Below are positions 13,589 to 25,659 of a DNA stretch of 64,000 bases, in pieces; position 1 is the first letter of the stretch; each line of letters starts with the position of its first letter. The notes under the pieces were generated by a model that was given only the letters and a program-made list of their open reading frames with translations, did no database searches and had not been told where the DNA came from. Position numbers and translations under genes: made by a program. Source of the DNA: Aplysia californica (lineage: Eukaryota > Mollusca > Gastropoda > Aplysiida > Aplysiidae); the NCBI RefSeq assembly GCF_000002075.1, contig NW_004797502.1, positions 473,111 to 537,110 of the forward strand. The letters are read 5' to 3'.

Positions 13589-13759
13589 GGGGGGTTGAAA
13601 AAGTGGGGAATTTGAAGTCAGTGCGTTTGCGGCCGAAGGCTTCCGTCACAAGCTTGTTCTCAGTGTGTGACCTCCTCACGTCGTACTCTACTAGATCAGG
13701 TTCCTAGATTGGCAGAGTAATTTGTCCTTTTATTTTTTTAAATTAATTTATTTTATTTT

Positions 13760-14200
13760 TTGGTAAGTGTTTTACGACGCTCGCAACTGCATGAAGTCAT
13801 ATGAGCGCGCGGGACACACCTAATACTTTTAATTGGTAGGAAAATTTGAATTTTGCCCGGGTGGTGGCCGAAGCCTACTCTTATCGATTTTAGACCACCA
13901 AGGGATCTTTAACGTGCGCAACTGGCACACGGGCCCTCCGAGATTTTTCACCCTTGTCTGAGAAGGCTAGGTGTAGATCTTTCATACCAGAAGATCAGGG
14001 GTGTAGCAGAAAGACAGCTGTAAGAAGGAGTCAAGGAGTAGTAGTAGAAAGGCTGCAGAAAGAGTAGGAGCCCAGAGGAGGGGGCAAAGGAGGTGAGGGG
14101 GTGGGGGCAGAAAGAGGAGACGAAAGCAAACGAAAGAATATTGCAAGAGAGCAGGAAAGGGGGTGAAAGGAGACGATTTTAGAGAAGAAAAGTCTTTTAT
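13760..14200 (-). mobile_element. Family A SINE, inverted copy lacking the tRNA head
   Basis: Reverse complement of the body and tail of 13061-13588, with GATTTTTCACCCTTGTCTGA and ATATGAGCGCGCGGG. The tRNA-like part is missing. The two copies form a large inverted pair about 170 bases apart. Confidence 0.8.
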
Positions 14201-14397
14201 TAATGGCAGATCTTGACCTTGCACCAATTAAGGATCACATTTCCATTTCACGTTAAGAAAAACCCATTTAAAATTAAGTCTGGTAAGTGATTTAGATGTC
14301 TTGTCGTCAGTAAATCATAAAATAAAATTATCAAGAGCAGAGACCATGCACCGATGCCTGTGAGCCTGCGCCTTGTGTTAACTAGCCAATAAAACTA

Positions 14398-14979
14398 CAG
14401 ACTTCAACATAAGTTAAGAACCACCTTGACAGACAGCCGTGGGTTATTGGGTGTTTTTTTTAATCCGAAAAAAAATGACAGCAAGGAATGTATCAAAATG
14501 TTTTGCTTTGAAAGTGTCAATGGGTTACCAATGCATTCTGCAAAGCTTCCTGAAGAACAAAACCACCACAAGCAGCACGGAAATCCTCTGGGAATTTTAG
14601 CCAAACTTGCTGTTTTTTATCGACTTGTGTGCGACACCACGGACATTCCTCAGTTAAAATTTCTGGTGTACGTCATGAACGGACGTACGTCTCGAACTGT
14701 GCTCACTTTGGTGGCAATATAAGCCGCCGACTGCGCAAAATCCAGTATCGCATCAACATATCACCAAGATGAAAGTATTGAAAGCTGAGAGACTTTGACG
14801 GTGGCATGACTGCAGGATATGGAGTTGGGACCCGAGAAGTTGCCAGAAGGCTTGCAGTGTCACACTCTGTCATTGTCCGCCTGAGGCAGCGCCATCAAGC
14901 CGATGGATCAGTCCAAGGTCGACCCAAAAAGACCACTTAAAGTGTTTGCAAAGTGGTCCTTAACTTATGATGAAGTCTG
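14398..14979 (+). mobile_element. Tc1/mariner-type element with transposase N-terminal remnant
   Basis: Terminal inverted repeats (CAGACTTCAACATAAGTTAA at the left, the complement of its close match at the right) are bounded by TA on both sides. Bases about 14790-14940 read MTAGYGVGTREVARRLAVSH then SVIVRLRQRH, the helix-turn-helix of Tc1 transposases, followed by RPKKTT and a stop. The DDE catalytic part is absent, so it is non-autonomous. Confidence 0.85.
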
Positions 14980-15286
14980 TACATGTACCTGCAAGTTCAC
15001 TGAAGAGGAAGAAAAGCAAGGGTCCCTAAGAGTAGAGTGAGCCAAAATTAAGATATATTATAATATATTTGTTTGTTGTTTTTTTCTCCCTTCTTTGGTA
15101 GTTGCTGCAAATACTGCTATAAATATTATTGATTTGTTCAGATTCGTTTGCTTTCGGGGTGCTTGGGCTGCTTTAATTAGTAGCTCATCAATGTGATTTC
15201 CTTTGACTTTGAGAGTTTTAAGTTCGTCACTTTAACAAGCTCCATTTAAGTCTTCGTGTTAATGAGAAAAAGCACGCACGCACACA

Positions 15287-15329
<43 letters not shown>

Positions 15330-15436
15330 NNNNNNNNNNNNNNNNNNNNNNNNNNNNNNNNNNNNNNNNNNNNNNNNNNNNNNNNNNNNNNNNNNNNNNN
15401 NNNNNNNNNNNNNNNNNNNNNNNNNNNNNNNNNNNN
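15330..15436. other. Assembly gap (N)
   Basis: A run of N that directly follows an (AC)n microsatellite, so the gap probably reflects unresolved repeat length. Confidence 0.99.
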
Positions 15437-16097
15437 ATGCACTGCACTCCAGGCTGTCTCCAGCAACTACCTGCGTCAGTGAACCAGCCCTCTCGAATCG
15501 CACGGTGCGTGACCTACTTTGCCTGGAGACCGTACAACAATTTTGCGCTCGTGTCACAGACTGGGGGGCAGGCTGCACTTAGCACTGGAGGCGGAGTGGA
15601 GGACAAGTCGTGGCTATATAAAGAACCACGTCAAATTGGAATTCCCGATGTTACTCTCGATACTTTATTCTTGCGTTCGATTACGAAAACTGTTCTCGGC
15701 TAGGATGAATCACCATAACCGCTGCTAGGCTACATAATATTTATATATTGATATAATCCCTTTCTTCCTTTGCCATCTTTTCTTCTGCAACATCTTCATT
15801 TTTGTACTATCTATTAATACATACAACAACAGATTTACAGGTTACTACTCCCTAGCTTTGTTAATTACTCGTAATCAGTTTCAAGTCCAAAAAGGAGACA
15901 GACAAAAATGTCTTTCAATTTTTGTCATATTCATAGACGAAGAGACTTCTTCGCCAAATTGATCTTTTTGAGTTTATGTCCTTTTCTTTTGTTCATATTA
16001 GAGAAGACAAAATGTTCTTACTAGATCTAGATCTAGCAGGCTAATCAAGGACCTTAAATTACTGTATAATAATAACCTCCTTGGCACACACGCTTAC

Positions 16098-16579
16098 ACC
16101 CCCCCCCCCCCCCCCCCCCCCCACCCCCCCCCCCCCCCCCCCCCCCACACACACACACAAATATTGAGTAGTTTTATTTCCATTTTTTCGGGGAGGGCGG
16201 GGGGTATGCACTCCAGCAACTACCTGCGTCTAGGCTCGTCACTACGTCAATGAACCTATTTACAAAGTCTACAGACTCTTTGCTATAAGTGTAGCGATAT
16301 TTCCACATGCAATCAAAGAGTCTACAACAATATTAGTATCGAATATGTGATCCGTGGTTGATAGTAGTGATGGACCGATACCACAATTTAGATATCGATG
16401 TCGATACCTAATACTTTTTCAAGGTATCGATACCGATACCTCGATACTTAATGCTATTGGTAACATACACCGGGGGTAATAAGTAAAGACAAAAATACAA
16501 CTATACTTTTCCAAGTATTTAGGTAATCGTGTCTAGACAAGTTGTGACTATTTAGCTGAGACTCAAACAAAAATTATTT

Positions 16580-16639
<60 letters not shown>

Positions 16640-18649
16640 AATACCCAAATATGAGAATAAAAACAAAAACTAAGTGAAGTACAGGAGGAAAGTCAACTTT
16701 GCAGAAAATGTCAGTATTGGAAAATAAAAACACAAGAGTTCTAAAAAGGCAATTCAATTTACCAGATTTTTAGCATCTTTAAATTAAACCAACGAGGATA
16801 AATCAGGGTTGTCAGTGAGGATTTTTCAAAATCACTAGATACATTTCATGAAAAACTTCTCTCTTTTTGTTAAAAAATCACTAGATTAATTTAAAACGCT
16901 TGCCCCCTACGAAAACTTATCAGTTTTAATAAACAAAAAATTCTCAAGGCCGAAGTCACTTGCTTTGGCAGCCCTGGGATAAATAACACATAGATATCGA
17001 TGTTTAGAGCAGGTATCGGTACCGATACCGATACCTATAGATATCTAAGTATCGAGTACCTGGTATCGATACCTGCCCATCACTAGTTGATAGTGGTGAC
17101 TGGTGACAGTGGTGTGTGGTTGAACTGTTGTTTGTTGACTGTTGTTATAATTTAATTCGACGTATGTTCAACTTCATGACTTAGTTACTTTGATCGGGTC
17201 AAAACTAACATGATTAACCACATGAACTTCAAGGCATATATATCCTTGTGTCCTCTGGAATCCATAATCCTGTTCAGGAACCCCGGTCTTTGTTTTCTGA
17301 CTGAGAAGGTGTGTATGGTGTATGGCCGAGCTTACTAAACACTGTAATTTTACCCACTGTACTGTAGTCTAGTAGGCCTAGTAAGGTAGCCTAAAGGGGT
17401 GTGATGTGAGGGAGATCTAGACTAGATCTAGATATCTAGATCTAGAATCTATCTAGATCTTATAGATCTACATCTAGAATTCTAGATATCTAGATAGATC
17501 TAGAATGCAAGAATCAAGAGCAAAGTCAAAGACAAAGTTAAGCCTGCAGTTAAGGCCAGCTCTATTTAGATGTAGATCTAGATTCTCTAGATCTATTTCT
17601 TCTCCGAACGTTCGGAAAAATAAACTTGAACACTATTTGTCCGAACGGTTTCCGTTCTCGAGATTTGTTGAAAATAAGCGAATGGAGTGGCCCGTGTGCA
17701 TGTGTGTGTGTGTGTGTGTGTGTGTGAGTCGGTGTGTGTGTAAGGTGTGGACGAGGGGGGGGGGGGAGGAATTTTTTTTTTACATGAAGGATTTTAGTTT
17801 TTGCTTGGTGACTAAATGTGACTTAAGTACGGCTAGACTCGCAGTCTAGCCGTACTTATTCTTAACGAAGTGACTATTTCTCCGAACGTTCGGAGAAATA
17901 GTGCCGATCTTTATTTCTCCGAACGGTTTCCGGCTTCCGGTCTCGTGATTTTTTGCCTAGCCTGTTTATTGAGAGAGTTCAGCGCCAACTTTCATTCTGC
18001 CTCTGGTCTGGGAACGAACACCGCATGGCATGGCAAGCCCGCCTACAGACAACCTTCAGTAACACCCACCACATACCCACCACCATCATGCACATGTACA
18101 CACACAAACATATTTATACACACACTAACTAAACATGATTAGTGGGCAACTTTTGAACGTATGACGAGCTGAGCTGTGGATGGAGAGACAGTGTGAGTGA
18201 CTGAGCAGGTGAAAGGAAGAATGTACGAGTGTATCACAGGCGACAGCAACTACAACTACAAGGCGACGACACCGACCCCCCCCCCCTGGCCTGGTCCACA
18301 GCACACGAACGAAAGGAATGCGGCTACGGCAGGTTTTTGCTAATATTATTGTCCATGGTTCGCAGGGTACAAGGGAATGAGTGAGATTTTCTTTGTGTGT
18401 GCCTGGAGTGAGGGGGTGGGGTGTGAAAGTCATGCGGACGGGGATGAGCCGCGGGAGAGAACACGGGAATTGAATGAATGAGTGAAAGAGAGGAACGACT
18501 CATGAGCCCTGGAATGAATGGGTCCTGTGTTTCTATTTTTGTATACTTTGAACTGTTACTGAATAAAGGCTGAAATAAAGCCCGAAAAAACAAACACACA
18601 CAGGCTCCTCACTCTCCACTTACACACTTACTACCACACACAGACACAT

Positions 18650-18686
<37 letters not shown>

Positions 18687-18700
18687 AACAAATTTTTAGG
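16098..18700. repeat. Low-complexity tracts around the hAT-like element
   Basis: Poly-C 16098-16146, (AG)n 16586-16634, a TCTAGA/AGATCT-rich palindromic patch 17413-17510, (GT)n about 17700-17726, (AC)n 18650-18684. No coding sequence is recognised. Confidence 0.65.
16365..17085. mobile_element. hAT-like non-autonomous DNA transposon
   Basis: The ends are TAGTGATGGACCGATACC and the complement of GGTATCGATACCTGCCCATC followed by ACTA. It is flanked by a perfect 8-bp target duplication GTTGATAG (16357-16364 and 17086-17093). Both subterminal regions are rich in GATACC motifs. The interior has an (AG)n tract and no transposase. Confidence 0.88.
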
Positions 18701-19755
18701 TCTATATATATTTCAGTTTTCAAGAGCTAGTCTAGAGATTTTTAGATGAGTGTAAAAACGTGAAAAAGAAAGGTTTCACGACCGAATGAAATTAAAATTA
18801 GAACAGCCCATAAACAACCACAAAAATTAACAAATAAGGGCGTGAGTCCACCTGTCCGAAGAAGATTGGCTGTTTTAACCCTAAATGTGTGCAATTTTAA
18901 AACAAAGTACATGATATTACATGTAAATTATGGAATCACACACATTAAGGGGCCTGCCAGAGTCAGTACACGTAGATCTAATCGGGTTTGGTGGAACGAA
19001 CGCTCTAACATAACACATTTAAATCTGTATACATGTATATATGTATTCAGAATCTAATGAAAGTAGGAACATAAAATTAAATGACGTTACACTATACAAC
19101 ATCCACACCCCCCCCCACCCCCCCCCTCCCTCCCTTTTTCCCCAACAAAAAAACTGATAAAAAAACAACACAGAACAATAACAAGAAAGAAAAAAATACA
19201 AACACTAACAAAATAAAACACCACAAAAAGGGAAAAAATAAAAGTAACTGTAACTTATTCAACAAATCAACGTGGTGACAACAAGTGAGAAAGAGATGAA
19301 GTGAAGCTAAGTGAACTTTCTTTCAAAAGTAAAGAGGTTCGGTTTCTTTCATTTTTTTTTTTTTTTAAATTTGACTTTTATTCCCCGATTCGGGGACCAA
19401 AAAATGCCCAAAAATCGAGCCACGATTGATTGGTCGCGGCCGCGACAAACGCAGATGCTAGTTCTATGTGTCGTTATAAATAACCCTCCGTAGATCTAGA
19501 TCTAGATCTAGACAGCACCCGAGTGAACACAACACATTCATTAGGTTTAAGAGCAGCACCCTTCATAGGCAACACGTCATATATGTAGCGAAAAACTGCT
19601 TGGAACTGTAGCATTTCTTTATACAAATATTTACTGCGGACATTTTTTGGACCGATTGAACCATATTGTATACGAACAATCTTTGGTAGGCCTATACTAT
19701 AATTATAGATCTATATAATATCCGAAATTTGCGGGAAAGGATGTGATTTCAGAGT

Positions 19756-19884
19756 GTTCGGAGAAATAGTGCCCAGCTTTACTTTCCCGAACGTTCGGAG
19801 AAATAGTGCCTAGCTTTATTTTCCCGAACGTTCGGAGAAATAGTGCCTAGCTTTATTTTCCCGAACGTTCGGAGAAATAGTGCC
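19756..19884. repeat. 37-bp tandem array with palindromic junctions
   Basis: Units start at 19756, 19793, 19830 and 19867 with GTTCGGAGAAATAGTGCC. Each junction forms the palindrome CCGAACGTTCGG. Related single copies are at 17600, 17880 and 20715. Confidence 0.85.
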
Positions 19885-20065
19885 GGCCTATTCTTAATAT
19901 GATGGCTAGACTGACCATTTACAAAAAATAGGCCTACTGAATTGTAAATATACATTTTTAGCGTGCAGTACCTAAAGTATTTGCATTTGAGACGAAACCA
20001 GGTGCCTTAATGACAGTGCATGTATTTTAAACCTCCTGTTTTCTAATGTTAATAGGGCCTAAGAT

Positions 20066-20197
20066 AAGTACGGCTAGACTGAGTCTAGCTGTACTTAAGT
20101 AAGGCTAGACTTCTTGTCTAGCCGTACTTAAGTACGGCTAGACTGCTAGTCTAGCCGTACTTAAGTACGGCTAGACTGTCAGGCTAGCCGTACTTAA
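20066..20197. repeat. Four tandem hairpins
   Basis: AAGTACGGCTAGACT followed by its complement AGTCTAGCCGTACTT, repeated four times with small loop differences. Single or paired copies occur at 17825-17857 and 20381-20427. Confidence 0.85.
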
Positions 20198-20784
20198 TAT
20201 TGATGGCTGAATTGTAAATGAAATTTTTAGTTTGCAATGCCTAAAGTATTTGTATTTCAGACAAAACCAAAAGGTGCCTTACTGACTTGCATGTATTTGA
20301 ACCTGAATAATTACTAGATCTAGATCTAATGAAACCTGTGTACTAAACAAGCTTGAGTCGATAGGGCCAAACCTAGATCTAAGTACGGCTAGAATGGCAG
20401 TCTAGCCGTACTTAAGTACGGCTAGCCACTTCGAATGCAAAATAGGTTACTGCCAATGTCTAGCAGTCTTGTTTTCTCGCAGTAACTTACCTGTTGAAGG
20501 TATTTTCAAATGAAGTGTATAGGTCTAGTCCGGGAACGTTTCCCCAACCACAAATGAAGACATCTGAATATTCAGACATTTAAAAATCTCTAGCTCCAGA
20601 AATTGAATTTGGTGCAAAAAATGCTTCTTCCCAGTCCTCGCAGAATGGCAGAATGACAGAATGAAAGGATGACGCCTAAATCTCGCAAATTTACCAAAAA
20701 ATCTCGAGATCGGAAACCGTTCGGAGAAATAGAGTTCAGCTTGATTTTCCCAAACGTTCTGAGAAATAGTACTTCGTAAGAATA

Positions 20785-21706
20785 CAGTCGAATCTGTGTA
20801 GGACGGAATGGCAAGGGAGCCAGAAAAAAATTTCATTTTAGACACTTTCTGTCTTGGAACGGGAATCTAGTGAGGAGAAGAAAAGGGGGGAAGGGGGCGG
20901 TACCAAGGCCCAGCCAGTGGGATCAAGGGTCGCTTCTTGTCTGGTTGGCAAGCAATCAAAGTTGTCAAAACTTCACATCTAGCTCTGCTATCCTCTCTGA
21001 CAATGACATGCGTCAGTCTTATTTTTATCAAATTAACACCAGTGCTTGCATTTCATAGGACCACTGTTTGACCTCTATTAAAAACTGAAACATTTGAACA
21101 TCTCCTTTGCTTCCACCCTTAGACTTAGCCCCCACCCATTGGAATTGGTGTTATAAGCACAGTCAACCAATACCACACCTCAAACTAGCATGTACAATGA
21201 TTCGAGGAATTATTTTCTCGGCTGGCTGTGATAATCAGGGCTGCAGGCATTGGTCAAACTAATTTCTAAAACCTCTGGCCTCTGGCTACCAATGAAAGTT
21301 TCCAAGCTGGAGCGCCACTCGAGCACTTTCATTGACACTCGTGAGATTTCACACCCCTACCATCCTGACCATCTTCATTAAGCGTTGAGTAACAACCCTC
21401 AAATTGCACACCTACTCCCCTTCCTCGCCTGGCAGCATAACGTTTAAGTTTAGAGCCGGCAGACGGAACCAAACTTGCGAGTTTTGTTTCAAATCACGGC
21501 TGAATGGGCAAAATGTTTCCGTTTTCCATCTTAGACAGAGGTAAGACGCTCGGAAGGGAGCCAAATTTTTTCCCGTTTCTGCGTTAGACAGGTTTCCGTT
21601 TTATGAATTAGGTAATTAAAGAGGATATCAAGGGGGGAGCAGGGACATTCCGTTTAAAAGACAGTTTTCCGTTTTACACAGGTTTCTGTTAAGGCAGGTT
21701 CAACTG
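20785..21706. mobile_element. TA-flanked inverted-repeat element (CAGTCGAATCTG ends)
   Basis: Left end CAGTCGAATCTGTGTAGGA and right end complement CAGTTGAACCTGCCTTAAC, bordered by TA. Subterminal repeats of the same motif occur at 21590-21700. Partial relatives lie at 22865-23019, 23184-23340, 29067-29260, 38187-38394 and 61899-62082. No transposase is seen. Confidence 0.65.
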
Positions 21707-21724
21707 TAGATTCTATTGCCTGCG

Positions 21725-22350
21725 TGACTGCGACTTGTGATAACTAGCCAGTAAAACGACATATGTACTTGCAAATTCACTGAAGAGGTAGTAAAGCAAG
21801 GGTCCCTAAGAGTAGAGTGAGCCAAAATTCAGATATATATTTGTTTGTTTTCTTTTCCTCTTTGGTAGTTGCTGCAGCTGTTGCTATAAATGTAATTATT
21901 GATTTGTTTAGATTCTTTGTTGCTTAGCCTACTATGTATTTTTTGCTCTGACTCAGACCCAGACCTTTCTGTTTCCTTTTGAATTTGATCGGGGTGCTTG
22001 GGCTCTTTAATTAAAGTAGCTCATCAATGTGATTGCCTTTGACTTTGACTAATTTAAGTCCGTCACTTTAGAAAGCTCCGTTTCTCTTCGGGTTCATGAG
22101 AAAAAGCAAACGCACACACACACAACACATACACACACACACTCACACACACACACACGCACACACTCACACTACACTTAACCCCCCCAATATTAAGTTG
22201 TTTTATTTCCACTTTTTCGGAGAGAGAGAGGGGGGGGGGGGGTAGGGGGAGCATGCACTGCACTCCTTCTTCCTGCGTCTCGCCTCATCAATGAACCAGC
22301 CCTCTCGAATCGCGCAGTGTGTGACTTACTTTGCCCAGAGACACCCTTGC
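21725..22350 (+). repeat. Dispersed repeat copy 2, without the Tc1-type insertion
   Basis: Collinear with 14340-15560 but continuous where the Tc1-type element sits in copy 1. Includes an imperfect (AC)n tract at 22112-22170. Confidence 0.75.
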
Positions 22351-22389
22351 CAAACGGGGATCTAGACAGGAACAACCCAACACTCAAAC

Positions 22390-22850
22390 TTCATACAATA
22401 CCTCATAACAAATCATTAAAAGCAACAACAAACGAGATTGGATAAACGGATGGGCCTTGGGAAAGACAGGCAGAGCAGTTTTCAAACATCACAACAAAAT
22501 GGAATGACTATATCAACCTCCAATACAGAGAAAGAAACAGACCACGATCTTCCGCTTCCGAACAGAACATAATACAGGTCAACTTCCACTTGAACAGACT
22601 AAATCCAGAAATTCCCTTGTGTGAATGATATATATGGAACTGTGGATCATCACCTGTTCCACTGCACAGCCCTAAAAGTAAATGACATCAGGGCTACCCT
22701 TCTCCCTCCGAGACCTAACATTGACAACACACTCTATAGAACATTGCAGCAACTGCAGCAAACCTGCACTTATCACTACTTGGCATTGGACAGAAGGGCG
22801 AGAGCCCAGCTGTTGCTGGATCGATAACAACAACAACAACAGCGGTCAAA
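22390..22850 (+). mobile_element. LINE 3' fragment with (AAC)n tail
   Basis: Decayed coding sequence with a terminal zinc-knuckle-like relic (WNCGSSPVPLHS) and a run of CAACAACAACAACAAC at about 22828-22841. It resembles the C-terminal ends of RNase H LINEs, but of a different family from 23446-24868. The frame is broken many times. Confidence 0.6.
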
Positions 22851-23183
22851 ATTCTCTAATGAACCATTGTTAAGGAGAAAAATAGCCGTCTTATATAGGT
22901 AGACATCTTATACATTGTCCTTTTAATGTACAAAAAATGCAAAGGGGAAAATGGAAAAATGACCACTTGTACAGGCAAGTGTTTTATACAGGTGACCGTT
23001 AGAGCAGGTTCAAGTGTATGTCAGATGGAAGGCTGCTTTGTTTACGCCGCCTGCCACTGTCAGTGAGGCCGAGCCTAGCTAAAATGAGCTATTCAATGAA
23101 ATCTACTTTCAAATGGGAACTGAACTCACATCTCTTATCTTTTTGTCTACAACAATGAAGGGTCTCATTACTCCGTAGAAGTA

Positions 23184-23340
23184 CAGTCGAAATTGTCCAA
23201 GATTGCCACCCATTGTCGAGGAGAAAAGGGGTTGTTTTAGACAGGCGAATGTCGTAGACAGTGTCATTATAAAACAGAAAAGTCACAATGTGGGAAGTTG
23301 CACACCGGTAATTGTCTTGGACAGGTGGCCATAGGACAAA
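23184..23340. mobile_element. Relative of the CAGTCGAA element
   Basis: Starts with TACAGTCGAAATTGTCCAAG and includes CCACCCATTGTCGAGGAG. The right end is partly lost near the CTTGGACAGGTGGCC motif. A right-end-only copy sits just upstream at about 22865-23019. Confidence 0.5.
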
Positions 23341-23445
23341 CATGAGCCTTTGCCAATAGGTGGGGTTTTCTTCATATACCTTACGAAATCCTTTTCTATT
23401 CCAATAAAAATGGCGCTTCAGCTTTGAAAATTGTATATGTTGTGC

Positions 23446-24868
23446 TTCTTCTTCTTCTTCTCGATCGCATCACACTTGAAGTCCGGTATCTGTCATAAAT
23501 TGGGCCGTCCTGCTCAGTTCATCTGGCGGCCCGTATAGCTTCTCTTGTAGCGTCAGTGGGGTTGGCCACGTTTCCTGTCTCAGGGCCCTGTGTGTCTTGC
23601 AGTGCTGAAGGATGTGTTCAACAGTTTGGTCCGCCTCTCCACACTGGCATTTTGGTGATTGTACTTGTTTAAAACATTTGTACATATGTTGTCTCAGTCT
23701 TGTGTGTTGTGTCCTTAGTCTGAAGATAATCACTTGTTCTTGGCGGGACAGCTCATGGTAGTTATCTGGTGTCTGAGGTGCTTTGAATAGTGTATTTATA
23801 ATAGTTTTTATTTCTGTGTAGTTAACGCTATTGTCTGGTTGCTCTGTTTGTGCTCCTAGTTTGACCATCCTGTCTGCCTGCTCATTTCCCAAGACACCAC
23901 AGTGTGATGGAATCCACTGCAGCATGATCCTCAGACATGGGATGTCCTCAATTTCTTTTCGTAGCCCTGGTAGTTTGCCGGAAGTGATTGCCTGCAGTAC
24001 TGACATGGCATCTGTAAGGAGTACTACTTGGCTTTGGGGGTCTACCACATTCTTGATGATGTTTGCTGCATGTACTAGAGCCTCCGTCTCTGCCCTGTAG
24101 TTTGTACAATGTCGCCCTGTTGGGACTGCCTCTGCTTGTCGTCGTCCATTTGGGAACTGTACGTACACTCCGGCTCCTCCTCTTTTCACAGCATCAGTGG
24201 CAGATCCGTCTGTATAGATCCTTATCCATGCTTCTCGTGGGTATCTTTCTTCTCTTTCTTCAAGCATGGACAGGGTGAGGGACTTCTTGCTCAGGTCACT
24301 GTGGTCATCTTTTGTGGTGAACATTGGAATTGATGTGTGTATAGATATGTTTGTGTTTTTCTTTTCCCATGACGGTGCCTCTGGGGTGTGATTCAGCATG
24401 TTAACTGTGGCTGGTAGATGGTCCTGTAGGGATCTTTGAAGTTTTCTGCTTTCTTTGATGAAGTTGGATCTTTTGAGTCTTGCGGTGTTTGATCTCGCTG
24501 TTCTCGTGTGCAGTATATGATCCTCCATAGCTGTGGCCTTGGTGTACTGTATGAGGGCCTTGCACCCCCATCTCCTCTGCAGGGCCACTATAGATGTTGT
24601 TTGTTCCATCTTTTCTATAGGCGTTGACCTCATTGCTCCAGTGATTATTCGGAGAGCCTGGTTTTGCACTTTTTCCAGAGTGTATTTGTGAGTCTGTGCT
24701 GCAGTCATCCATGCACTGGATCCGTACTCGAGATGGGGCCTGATTGCGCCCAGATAGACCTGTCTAAGTGTTTTCTCATTTGCTCCCCACTGAGTCCCTG
24801 CTAGTTTTCTCATGATGTTAAGTTTCTTCCTGGCTTTATTTTCTGCATTCTGAATGTGAGATGTTGTG
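23446..24868 (-). mobile_element. 5'-truncated LINE with intact C-terminal RNase H ORF
   Basis: An open frame of 447 codons (24813 to 23470) continues upstream in frame to about 24868. It holds the end of the reverse transcriptase (LGAIRPHLEYGSSAW). It then holds an RNase H with all four acidic residues in place: Asp202 in YTDGSA, Glu242 in YRAETEAL, Asp268 in LLTDAMS and Asp314 in GNEQADRM, plus the WIPSHCG motif. A Cys/His cluster (CQCGEADQTVEHILQHC) follows, and the 3' tail is GAAGAAGAAG. The RNase H points to an I- or Jockey-related clade. The open frame suggests a fairly recent insertion. The endonuclease and most of the reverse transcriptase are missing. Confidence 0.85.
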
Positions 24869-25129
24869 CTAATTAATACGATGTTTCAGCTATGGGAGCA
24901 TAGAAATTATATATAGCAGTTGGGCCTTCAGAAAAAATCTTAGAATTATTTTTAGATCTGAAGTCTATGTATTTTTAGAATGCAAAATGTGACGTGTCGA
25001 GTTCGTACTTTTTCTGTCATCATGTTCAACAATGAAATAATTGTTGAGAAACTCGTCCTTCTACACTGTTACTACTATAACTACATTATTTGTGGTGCTA
25101 TATCAGGAATAATTATATCTATAGCTGTT

Positions 25130-25650
25130 TTTTACCCCCCGGGGCAGTGCCACTGACTGTAGTGTCTTTAGGCCATTCCCAAAGGGGGGACATTTCTCGC
25201 TCAAGCATAGTAGAATTGTCACGCTCATAACTGCCTGATCTACAACAGGGAACTGCTGCTTTTTCTTTCCTGATCCTTACTATTGTCATTTTCCGCTACT
25301 TCTTTTGAATGTTTGTCACTCTCTCGTGACCCGCTATTTCCGGGGTGCCTTGATAGTCGAAGCAGACTTTGTGCTGTTGAGGCTAGAGAGGTGAGCAGAG
25401 TAAGTCTGATTCCCTGTAAGGACTTCTCTGTTGACACTCACTCCTTGGTGCTCAAATGACCTTATGCAGTTGCGAGCGCCGTAAAATTCCTCTACTAAAA
25501 AAAAAAAAAGACCTTGTGCTGTTGAAGCTGGAGAGGTGAGCAGTCTAAGTCTGATTCCCTGTAAAGACTTCTATGTTGACACCCACCCCTTGGCGCTCAT
25601 ATGACCTTACGCAGTTGCGAGCGCCGTAAAACCCTCTACTATACATTTTT
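25130..25650 (+). repeat. Dispersed repeat sharing the family A tail (with partial second unit)
   Basis: Contains GGGGTGCCTTGATAGTCGAA, GTAAGTCTGATTCCCTGTAA and the tail GCAGTTGCGAGCGCCGTAAA. A second partial unit starts near 25510. Similar copies lie at 3278-3440 and 6115-6520. Confidence 0.75.
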
Positions 25651-25659
25651 TTTTTTTTT

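Larger units (their letters stand above)
14340..15560 (+). repeat. Dispersed repeat copy 1 (interrupted by the Tc1-type element, an AC tract and the N gap)
   Basis: Shares AAGCAAGGGTCCCTAAGAGT, GTAGCTCATCAATGTGATT-type blocks and GAACCAGCCCTCTCGAATCG with 21725-22350, in the same order. A third partial copy is at about 16160-16255. The family is unknown. Confidence 0.75.
17860..20785. repeat. Inverted-repeat-bounded region with hairpin and tandem arrays
   Basis: A segment near 17860-17950 (TATTCTTAACGAAGTG, ATTTCTCCGAACG, CCGAACGGTTTCCGG) is matched in reverse by 20690-20782. Between them lie a 37-bp tandem array, hairpin arrays and an AT-rich spacer. No convincing coding frame is present. 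It may be a non-autonomous foldback-type element. Confidence 0.5.

Noticed and set aside
14426-14722. 98-codon frame
   Set aside because: It lies inside the Tc1-type element between its inverted ends and matches no domain I recognise; the transposase remnant is downstream of it.
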